DNA from: Chara braunii
Lineage: Eukaryota > Streptophyta > Charophyceae > Charales > Characeae
Direction of reading: 5' to 3'
Length of the DNA stretch: 25,789 nucleotides
NCBI GenBank assembly: GCA_003427395.1
Contig: BFEA01000027.1
Span: 3,361,085-3,386,873, forward strand
Shown here: positions 18,161 to 25,789 of the stretch, piece after piece
How positions within the stretch are numbered: position 1 is the first letter of the stretch
How the letters are laid out: the number at the start of each line of letters is the position of its first letter
Notes under the pieces: model-generated
Database searches by the model: none
Seen by the model: only the letters and a program-made list of their open reading frames with translations
What the model was told of the DNA's origin: nothing
Position numbers and translations under genes: made by a program

Positions 18161-18900
18161 ACTTACCACAACACAGCCACGTAGCGAGCCCAAACCGCCG
18201 AGCCCGTCGACGACCCCTCGCCGACAGTCCGGAGGGAGAAAGAATATCCATGGTAGCAGAAGCCTACTCGATCCGCCATCTCTCGTAGCCCGCCGTTCGA
18301 ATCTTCACCAAGAGCAGACCTGCCACAAAACGAGCGGAAAAATCTCACGATGTTGCTCCCTGCTGAAGAACGACATAAATGTCTCATCCCCTCTTTGTAA
18401 TAGACCTCGCCACACCATTCACCAAATGTGAAAGGGACAAAAAACATGGCATACCTTTCCCCCTTCTAGAGGAAGATACAACCTGCATTTCACAGTCGGG
18501 TGAGTACTGTGTTACGTAACGTGAAAGGTGTTCAATGCCTGTCATCTTGCCACTTGGCTCACGTTGCAAAGGCAACAGCCCATTGAACACCGTTTTACGG
18601 TTTTTTTTGTCTCGTCGCACAGCTCACCAAATGCACAAATAACAAAAGTTATGACCGTGCTGTGATAAGCCAGGATCCGTACTTTGTGGCTTCACATACC
18701 CTTCGGAGTAAAACCCGAAGTAAGCCCAGATACATTGATCTTACCTGATCAGGGAAAGCGGGGTTTATTTTTCAATTTTGGGGATTAAATGCATGTATCT
18801 TTCGGAATTGCACCTGTCCTCGTTCAAATTAGTCCTCCGCGCGGACGATTAGCGACCATGCAGGGGAATTGAAGAAACGGTTATGAATTTCAGTTGTCCG
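18161..18900. other. GC-richer stretch, no gene recognised
   Basis: 18163-18447 is open on the minus strand (94 codons) without any domain I recognise and is followed by a GTAAG-like donor. Weak colinear reverse similarity to about 22990-23280 suggests it is still part of the inverted repeat arm. I do not call a gene. Confidence 0.3.
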
Positions 18901-20520
18901 CATTCAAATTTCCTTCATACTAGCGCGCGCGTGACCATTTTTGAATTCTTGCTTGCCGCGCGAACCCACTTTCCGCTCTGCATGTGCGCACCACCTTCCC
19001 TTCTTGCTAAGGGCTCCTCCCTGCATGTCCCTTCGTCTTCCCCCAACTCTTCGGTTGATCCTCCCCCAACTTTTTCGGTGCAATTAATTGGTCGTTTGTT
19101 GGGATGCTCAGATCTATGCTGCGAAAGCGAACCTACAGGCACAACTTAAACGACCACTCCAATTGATAGGAATTTTCGATCACCCCGCCTTCTTTGATCC
19201 TTCTAGAACCTTCTTCTTTCCTCTGTCCTGCTCATCTAGACCCCTCGCTGCCCGCATCACACGCTGGTGCCTCGCCGCCTTCCGCACCATAAATTTACGC
19301 AGCCCCCTCTCCTCACTCTCTTTGATCTCAGCTACAATGTTGTGCAAGCTGTGCGCAAAGACCACGACGCCGAACAGGCTCAACGTGCCCAAGGAACGGG
19401 CGGAGTGATGGCGTGGGGTGGAATTAGCAGTAGACTTAGGGTAAGGCAGTCGGAGGGACTAAGCAGTGGTGAAGATGGGAACGTGGCCAGCGGCAGGGTC
19501 TTATGCCTATGGTTGGTTCAAAATTCAATCATGTTGGTAATTGTACACACGAAGTGCCTACGTTGATTGGGATTTTTTTTTAAAATAGCGAGGGACTCAT
19601 TTCTTCTCCATCGTTGCTTTGTCCAAGTGTCGTGTATGCTCCAACTAAGTGTGCATACTTAGTTGCATGCCAGACGATTGGCTGTGAGTGTCAATGGATG
19701 CTAAATGCTTCGCTGCCAGAGAGTTTATGGGTGTATCCTTGTGGAAATATGGAGTGGTGGTTATGAGTCTGTTTGCTCACATGAGTGCAGCTTTGGGTTA
19801 CAATGGGTTTTGAACGTCTGCTTGCATGTATGAGTGTTGATATCCACTGTTCTTCGACTAACTGTCGTTCTCCGCGCCGAGGGTGTGTGGGACATCGTTG
19901 TCACCCTTTTCCCTTTGTCCCCTCTCACGCAACAAGCACCACGTGTCGGTTTCTCCGCTCACTTGGGTTGATAGCTGGTAACCAAGAACGTCGGGCGTTG
20001 ATGTTCCATCAACCCACCCGACCTCTCAGTCGTCTGGCCATCACCGTATTTGCTACGGTGACAACTTTTTACTTGACGATGTCATGTGCCCGAGCTTGCA
20101 CTTTTGATGAGTGGGAGTGAGTAGGGTAGGATCCTTTGGAATTTGCATGGAGTCGAGGTCTGCTGTGGTGAACGTGAGCGCGGATAATTGTCCGTGCTTT
20201 AACCTCACGTCGATCCGGCATAGCGATTTCCCGCCCTTCCCAATTGCAAACGAAGATGATGTGTACTGTGATGTGGATGTGTGGAGGACCTTGTTGCGGG
20301 TCGACCGGATTCACCTCTATAATCCGTCGAAGGCTTGCCATATAGGAAAGAGTAGGTTTGTTCCGATCGATTGGTTTTCTTCCCCACATTCATCTTGCCT
20401 TATACAGATCTCACGGTGCTCCCATGGTCGGTGGCCCACGCCACGTGGAAGCCTCCACTTAACTAAAGTTGGTGCCGATTATGAAACTTGTGTTTCTGTC
20501 GGGGGCTGGTCCTAGGGTAC
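18901..20520. other. Low-repeat central region, possible host or relic DNA
   Basis: No element homology or poly(A) tail was recognised here. Overlapping modest open frames exist on both strands (plus 19785-20120 and 20111-20515; minus 20069-20389), which argues against any single one being real. A short plus frame from 19337 starts MLCKLCAKTTTPNRL with a CxxC pair and ends after 23 residues. 19645-19668 is a 9-bp hairpin (CAACTAAGT/ACTTAGTTG). 19090-19097 and 19148-19155 are inverted (GGTCGTTT/AAACGACC). Confidence 0.3.
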
Positions 20521-20524
20521 GAGG

Positions 20525-20585
20525 ACTCGGTTCGATTCTAAGACCTTGCCCATCACATAGGAACTCTACCGGTGAGCTTTCGAAC
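20525..20585 (-). mobile_element. Possible SINE head (tRNA-like box A and B)
   Basis: On the minus strand AAGCTCACCGGTAGAG (20579-20564) resembles a tRNA D-arm/box A, and GAATCGAACC (20538-20529) lies where box B is expected. On the plus strand GGTTCGATTCT alone would also fit a box B, so the orientation is uncertain. No tail or target duplication was found. Confidence 0.3.
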
Positions 20586-22120
20586 CTGGGCACCACCGGC
20601 CCCACCCCCACCAGATGACGAGTCCGTCGGTCGATCGGACAAGCTTCGTGGTCCTGACTCGATGCTTAGGAAGTCCCTGTTATCTAGGCCCCTGCAATAA
20701 GGTTGGTGTGTACCTGGTGCGAGAGAAGTGGTAGATTCAGTCCCTTTTCCTTTTTTTTTTTTTTTCCGTTATTTGCGATGGACACTTGAATTGTGTTTTA
20801 TGTTCACTTTCGAAACCTACCGACAGAGCGAAGTTTTGCTTATACCCCGCCCCGCCACCGCGTATTGTCTCTTCGTACCTTCTTGTTTTTCCCTCTTTGG
20901 CAGCCCTCCCAGTCGGCCATACCTTATGAAACGACCTGGGAACTGAGGCAAGAATTCCCAGTTTTGTCCTAGTGATTCAACCCCCACAAAAAAAAAACAT
21001 CGGCCACACCCCAATTACTCTGATTAGCGTCCCCCTCGGTACAAGATGCCACGTGGGGCGTGAGGTTGCAGATCACAAACAAGCCATAATTTTAGGAAAC
21101 GTATGGGCCACTACATGAGCACCCAAATTCATCCGACTATAAATGTTTCTACTGTATTTTTTTCCGCCACCAATAGCTGGGCTAAGTACTGATGGCTTAA
21201 CATTCTCACATCTGCATCCCAAGTACGGAGAAACCAACTCTTTACACTCCTCATGTTCTTCACTTCCTCCAATTCGCCCATATGAGGGCCCTGTTAAGAT
21301 TCGTCGTCGCTAAGTCCAAGTGAACTTCCTTTTGGAACATCCTATCATTTCTCAGGGTCCAAATAGAATATATAATTGTCGCCCTACAAGAAGCGGCCAC
21401 ATAACCTCATCCTCTCCCCACCACCTCCTCATTTGCTACCACCCCCTCCACCACAAACAGTTCAAAGGGGTAAAGGAGAGACCGACGAAATTCGCCTCTC
21501 TACAGTGACAAATCAGCCATAAATGTCTACCCACCATCAACTGGATCGTCGATAGAACGAACGTAGAACGGAGGGGGGAGGAACGATAGGAGCGGGCGGT
21601 CGGCGGAGCGCTCCGCCCCCCGAGGCCTTCCAAAGCAGCGCAGCGGTGTTGGAAGTCTCACGAAGCAGCGTGGTGGTGGGTGGTTGACAGTTGGAGGACG
21701 TCAACAACGAGGCGGTGCCTGAAGTTTCCCAAGACCGCGTGGTGCTAGGCGGTCGATAGCAGGAGGACGATGGTGCAGTGTGAGTCGTTGCGTGCCGTGT
21801 GAAGGAATATGAGAGGGGTTGTTCTTCTTATGTCGTGCTTCTGGTCGACAAGGAGGAACATCGTGAGGGTGAGTGAGTGGGGAAAGGGCTACTCCATGGT
21901 GATATTGTGCAAGGGTATGGGGGATAGGTTTGCTGCGGGTGGACATCATTGCTAATGACGATACCCCTTCATTTTTTTGGACTAACTGCGAGGCGCGGTT
22001 GGCAGCTTCAGCAGTTAGTCTCGCGACGTGGTTTAGACTACTGTGATGGTGATTCGAGTGACGGTCAGTTTATCTTCATTGTCCGGCCCTTTTGAGGTGG
22101 TTAAATAGTGCAGTCCGTCT
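20586..22120. other. Unassigned region with local repeats
   Basis: No gene supported. Notable content: T's at about 20748-20765; a perfect 16-bp palindrome GGCGGAGCGCTCCGCC at 21602-21617; a diverged direct repeat with period 69 (GAAGTCTCACGAAGCAGCG at 21652 and GAAGTTTCCCAAGACCGCG at 21721). The remainder is mixed low-information sequence; open frames are short and overlap on both strands. Confidence 0.35.
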
Positions 22121-23990
22121 TCGTTTGTTGGGATAACATTACTAAAAGTTCCAGTACACTCCTACTGATCCCTAAAGATTAATCAGAGGAATTTTCAATG
22201 TTAATAATTCCCAGATTGCTTGGTATTTATTAAAAATCTAATAATTCATTTTTGTACGTCTGATTTTGGTGATAACAAGTTCTGATATCCAAAGTTGATT
22301 GCCTGGTTGCTTGATTCCGATTGCCTGATTTAAAATTTTAAATTATGTTTCTTGACTTTCATTCTTAAAGGATTTTTAAACCTTGATTGCAATCGATTGA
22401 TTCCGAGCCAACTTTTTATGAGTAGTATTTTTAGTATGAAGTTCGTAAATTAGAGTTTTTGCTCTGATCTCAAGGGACGATTACCAAGATTGACTTCTAA
22501 TGGATTTTCGAATTTTGAGCGGAATTTTATGCTTAATAAAATTTCAATCCTTTTTCATGCTAAGCCTTTTGCTCTTGATGTTCTTCTAATTTGATGGGTG
22601 AGAAGCCGAAACTTCCTGAAATTCTAAATTCATGAAGTACATTATTGATATCTTAGATTTTCATACTATATAGTTTTTGCTCAGCCATGTCGGGGCGCAG
22701 CGCTACCGTGAGCGTTGCGCCCCACACAAACCGAAGCAACGGAGAGCGGGTGCGCATTGGTTGGAAGCCACGAAGTGATTAGCATGCTTACGACAACTTA
22801 GCGAAGGGCGCGTCGCAGGACTTCCAGTGAGGCGAGGCAGAAGGGGTGTATGGTTGGTCGTGGGTGGTGGATGTCATTAGGCGCGAGGCAAATCGTTGTG
22901 ATAGTGCATGCCTCGTGGCATGGGTGGGTTGTTGGGGTTATAGTGAAAAGAAGAGAGTTTTTGTATATAGAAGAGATGAAGGCTATGAGTACCCTGGGTT
23001 TTCTCTTATCCTACCTCAACCTCTGTTTCTCTGTCTCTTGCTTCATCTGACCTGGCTATTTGAGGATCGTTGTACATGGATTGAACTCTCTGTGAGGCCG
23101 CATTGACGGGCTTGACGCTGTTACTCACAACACAGTCGCCTTCAAGAAATTTAGGGAGGCGGCGGTGTCCTATTAATCTCTTCTGGCCAGTGCATTTCGC
23201 CAAGAGGCTGCACCGACACTAGCTATGAGGAGGAGAAGGTGCTTCTCTCGCAGAAAGAGGCAGGGAATGAGTTTGGTCGGGATAGCGGTCTGGCAGTTGG
23301 ATCAGGGGATGGCGGGAGTGGAGCGTCTCGTAATGATCTGCAAGGTTTGGTAACTTCACGCAGTTCATGCGACCTCGCGAGGCAATGGAAGCTAAGCGTG
23401 TAATAGCTTGTCGAAGTCGTCTCCCTAAGTACCGCTCTAAATTTTCATAGTGGATCGGTCTATTCTGTCATGATGGAATTTACGTTTTAACTTTTCTTAT
23501 TTTGATGATTTGTAGGTTGATAATGGTTTGTAGGCTGGTAATTCACGAGTCGTGATATTCTCTTGCATCTGTATTTTGAATTCCTTCTCTTAAAAAACTT
23601 GTTCTTAGCATGACATGATTCTCGTAATGGAATATCTGACGTTTGTTCTCATAATTAGCTAAAATTACTTCACAATTATTTTGTTATTAACACACTCTGA
23701 GCGCTATTTCCGAAAAATTACGTCATAATTACTTTTCCCAAATATGTGCTCCTGGAATTTTACCTTATTTTTACTTTGCAAGTTCTGATAATCGAACCCG
23801 AAACTTGAATTGTCAAATGATAAATTTCTAGATGATTGCCTTTATATCAATTTTAATTTTGAATTCGAGTCTAAATTGATCAATTTAGTTTCCTTCCCAG
23901 CTTAAGGTGAGAATTACCGAATTCGTAAGCTAGAATAAGTTTCGATATAAAATTTGGTTCTAAGTAATTGAAGCCTCAGTTCGTGATGTT
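22121..23990 (+). other. Alternating AT-rich and GC-rich sequence, no gene recognised
   Basis: AT-rich at 22130-22680 and 23440-23990, GC-richer at 22690-23420, a layout mirrored weakly at 17480-18450 on the other strand. It holds the strong hairpin at 22692-22723. Open frames (22846-23106 in two registers) show no domain. I take it as the interior of the plus copy of the dispersed repeat. Confidence 0.35.
22692..22723. repeat. 13-bp GC-rich hairpin
   Basis: GGGGCGCAGCGCT (22692-22704) pairs with AGCGTTGCGCCCC (22711-22723) around the loop ACCGTG, with one G-T wobble in 13. It sits exactly where AT-rich sequence turns GC-rich. A terminal hairpin of a transposon such as a Helitron is possible, but no CTRR end follows. 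Confidence 0.6.
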
Positions 23991-23999
23991 GTAGGTTTG

Positions 24000-24800
24000 G
24001 GGTTATAGGTGTTGAATGGAATAGTTCCTTAAATTAGGGTTGGAGCCCCTCCCTGCGAGGGTTACATAAGGTGGGTGGTGTGATCTTTGAGAGGGTAGGG
24101 GCGGTATTGGGGGGTTGTCCTCTTTTGGGCCTCTGATCCTTCGATTGGATCAACTATGGCGGTTGGGGAAAGAAGACAAGGGGTGATGATGTCAGCAAGG
24201 TGAGAGTCGAGAGGGTTGTTCTGCTTGGAGGAGTTGCGGGGCAGGAGGGAAGGGGGATCTTCGGCTCTACGGGGCATACTTTAGGGGGTACTGTATGCGT
24301 CTGAGGGAGCGGGAGTGTATTTTCGGGGGCTGTTCTGAACTGGGGCGGGGAGGTGAGGGGGCACCTTCCCGCGAAGGCAGTAAACAGAAAGGGGTTGTCC
24401 TTTTGAGGAGAGGAATAATCCCTTTGGTTCTTATGACCCCTTTATATTTAACTGAGACTTCAATAGGTGTTGGAGTTTCCACATGGAGAGAGGGCAATTT
24501 TTTTCCCCTCCTTCCCTCTTCCTGTGAAAATAGTGGGCGTTGAATGTTCATCTGAGTTGTCTGAATATTTTTTTTCTAATTGGAAATTATTCAATGGTTT
24601 GGTGCTGGGAACAGGGGGGTGCGGTGGTTGCGATGGTGGGAGACGACACACTCTGCGGCGAAGGGCCTAGCTTGTAGGGTTGAAATGGGGTACAGAAGCG
24701 GTGGAGATGGTGGCTTCATCGTGGTAAGACTTGTCGGAGTAGGGCCGAGAGAGATTTTTATGGGATATCTGCAACCAGTGTCTGATTCGAGGTTTGGGGT
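24000..24800 (+). repeat. Inverted arm of the dispersed repeat (plus copy)
   Basis: Colinear in reverse with 16590-17480. The part 24597-24700 (GGTGCTGGGAACAG, GTGGTTGCGATGGTGGGAG, CTCTGCGGCGAAGGGCCTAG, GGTACAGAAGCGGTGGAG) recurs once more at 24918-25003 and in part at 25383-25475. Stop codons and lack of any domain show it is non-coding. The 101-codon frame at 24580-24885 is a by-product. Confidence 0.78.
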
Positions 24801-24835
24801 TGTTTTTCGTGTAGATTGCACAATTGTCATCCTTA

Positions 24836-24905
24836 GTCTAAGCCGGGTAATGACCCCGATATTTCAAAGTTTTTTTTTTCCATAAATTTCTTAAAAAAAA
24901 AAAAA
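24836..24905 (+). mobile_element. 3' end of a non-coding retroelement with CCGGG hairpin and poly(A)
   Basis: AAGCCGGGTAATGACCCCGATAT (24840-24861; CGGG 24844-24847 pairs with CCCG 24855-24858) is followed by a T-run and then A's at about 24892-24905. The same hairpin in reverse is at 15212-15228 and 15736-15750, and in LINE B's 3' UTR at 9722-9738. It ends the repeat copy that starts near 24000 or earlier. Confidence 0.6.
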
Positions 24906-25003
24906 ATTATTCTAAGGCTCGGTGCTGTGGCAGGGGTTATGGTGGTTGTGATGGTGGGAGAGGGCGCGCTCTGCGGCGAAGGAGCTAGCCTGCAGGGTTG
25001 AAA
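24906..25003 (+). repeat. Second, partial copy of the 24600 repeat
   Basis: GGCTCGGTGCTGTGGCAGGG to GCAGGGTTGAAAT follows 24597-24690 closely and then stops where the half MITE begins. The continuation (GGAAATAGGGTACAGCAGC...) is found at 25394 onward, so the half MITE and about 370 bp appear to have been inserted into this copy. Confidence 0.65.
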
Positions 25004-25131
25004 TAACAACCATTTCGTCAAAATGGACATCTTTGAATTTTTGAACGAAATTGAAACCGAGTTTTTTTGCCGAAAACTCGTCAAAATTTGTTGTTCTTGA
25101 GGGTCCGGCTTTTGTAAGACGCTGGACCCCC
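25004..25131 (+). mobile_element. Half copy of the foldback MITE
   Basis: One arm of the element at 4235-4452: CCATTTCGTCAAAATGGAC, then GAACGAAATTGAAACCGAG, GCCGAAAACTCGTCAAAAT and TTGTTGTTCTTGAGGGTCC. In place of the second arm there is a small hairpin, GGGTCCGGC (25100-25108) with GCTGGACCC near 25121-25129. It is either a solo-arm deletion product or the ancestral unit from which the two-armed form arose. Confidence 0.7.
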
Positions 25132-25604
25132 TGGCTGTACACGGACCTAGCTTGAGACCAGGGACATCCAGACAGTACATGGATTTTTGTCCTGTTGGCA
25201 AGTCGTGCTGGAGTAGGGCAAAGAGGGAAGTGGGAGGATTTTGGTGGGTAACCACAGCCGGTACATGGAGATTATCATGGCAGTAGTTTTTCACAACTTC
25301 ACTAGGTATACGGTACAGATTCACTGGCGTTGACTTAGCAAGAGAAGTAGATGGTGGGATATCAAGCGTCCTACTAGTGAGGGGGCTAACTCGTAGGACG
25401 GAAATAGGGTACAGCAGCAGCGGAGATTGTGGCTCTGCTGCAGTAAGTCTTGTCGGAGTGAGGTAAAGAGGATTGAGGGGGGGGTTCTGAGTCGTTTTCT
25501 GAGCTTTGCTTATTCTTGAAATTCTTCGTAGTAATTTGCTAATTAGCTCAATTTTTCCTTAGCCAAAGCCGTCAAATTTTCAAACTTCTATGTAAATTTC
25601 CATA
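25132..25604 (+). repeat. Continuation of the plus-strand repeat copy
   Basis: 25383-25475 (GGGCTAACTCGTAGG.., GGAAATAGGGTACAGCAGC, AAGTCTTGTCGGAGTGAGG) is a third match to 24660-24750. The rest is non-coding and unassigned. It leads without a break into the 3' hairpins at 25611. Confidence 0.5.
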
Positions 25605-25678
25605 TGGGACGCTGGGCCCAGTTCCCAGCACGTGCTGCTCCACATGAATAGATTGGAGCCTTATTCCCATTAAAAAAA
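25605..25678 (+). mobile_element. 3' end with hairpins H1 and H2 (plus copy)
   Basis: H1 is 25611-25629 (GCTGGG, loop CCCAGTT, CCCAGC, perfect) and H2 is 25637-25659 (GCTCC/GGAGC). TTATTCCCATT and seven A's (25672-25678) follow. It matches 15094-15190 in reverse. Relative to LINE C the innermost H1 pair is G-C instead of A-T, a paired change. Confidence 0.72.
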
Positions 25679-25689
25679 CAAGTGAAACC

Positions 25690-25710
25690 CGCCACGGCGT
25701 AGCCGTGGCG
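25690..25710. repeat. Perfect 9-bp hairpin CGCCACGGC/GCCGTGGCG
   Basis: 25690-25698 pairs with 25702-25710 around GTA. Hairpins of this shape stand near the 3' ends of Helitrons, but the CTRR terminus is not seen within the next bases, so the type is open. Confidence 0.55.
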
Positions 25711-25748
25711 CACAGCAACACTCCCTGATGGCGTCTCATTTTTCTTTC

Positions 25749-25751
<3 letters not shown>

Positions 25752-25789
<38 letters not shown>
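25752..25789. repeat. (TC)n microsatellite running off the window
   Basis: At least 19 uninterrupted TC units; the right end is beyond the window. Confidence 0.95.

Noticed and set aside
20111-20515. 134-codon plus-strand ORF as a host gene
   Set aside because: It overlaps open frames on both strands, has no recognisable domain and no supporting signals.
24580-24885. Conserved-looking ORF shared by 24580-24885 (plus) and 16457-16777 (minus)
   Set aside because: The likeness holds at DNA level over a much longer non-coding stretch and the frames are not kept, so it is a repeat and not a protein family.

Overview
This window looks like a transposon-packed, gene-poor stretch of a eukaryotic nuclear genome, most likely a land plant. 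The evidence is several L1-type LINEs (endonuclease, reverse transcriptase, C-terminal zinc knuckle) ending in poly(A), a tRNA-derived SINE with a clear target-site duplication, foldback/MITE-like elements, long A/T runs and a CT microsatellite. I found no convincing host gene, no rRNA, no CRISPR array and nothing prokaryotic. The species cannot be named from the sequence.

Left third (1-9.9 kb): a retroelement tail (1-155) is followed by the outer part of an older element carrying a CACTGTCGAAAA hairpin. A SINE is inserted in that element (284-667, 20-bp target duplication). Next comes LINE A (748-5679, plus strand), whose poly(A) tail was itself the landing site of LINE B (5680-9829, plus strand). 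The 13-bp repeat AAAGTTGTTGATT at 735-747 and 9827-9839 brackets the A+B pair and dates B after A. LINE A also carries a foldback MITE (4235-4452). All reading frames are broken.

Middle (9.9-15.1 kb): a minus-strand LINE 3' end (9962 to about 10165), LINE C (about 10345-13630, plus strand, 5'-truncated inside the reverse transcriptase), another minus-strand LINE 3' end (13699 to about 14160), a 246-bp MITE (14355-14600), a second copy of the CACTGTCGAAAA hairpin in inverted orientation (14601-14736), and a weak SINE-like unit with a 78-bp tandem repeat (14815-15115).

Right part (15.1-25.8 kb): no LINE ORFs. It holds a head-to-head arrangement of two copies of a non-coding repeat family. The minus copy has its 3' end at 15094, with three poly(A)-ended units stacked in tandem. 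The plus copy has its 3' end at 25678. The best-matching inverted arms are about 16590-17470 and 24000-24800. Between them, 18.5-22 kb is of unknown nature.

Unifying theme: most of these retroelements share a short 3'-terminal RNA module. It consists of a GCTGGA...TCCAGC hairpin, a GCTCC...GGAGC hairpin and a terminal hairpin before poly(A), with paired base changes between copies. A second hairpin type, CCGGG-TAATG-CCCCGG, is shared by LINE B and the non-coding repeats. This is the pattern expected of a reverse-transcriptase recognition site shared by autonomous and non-autonomous elements, and it is the most interesting signal here.
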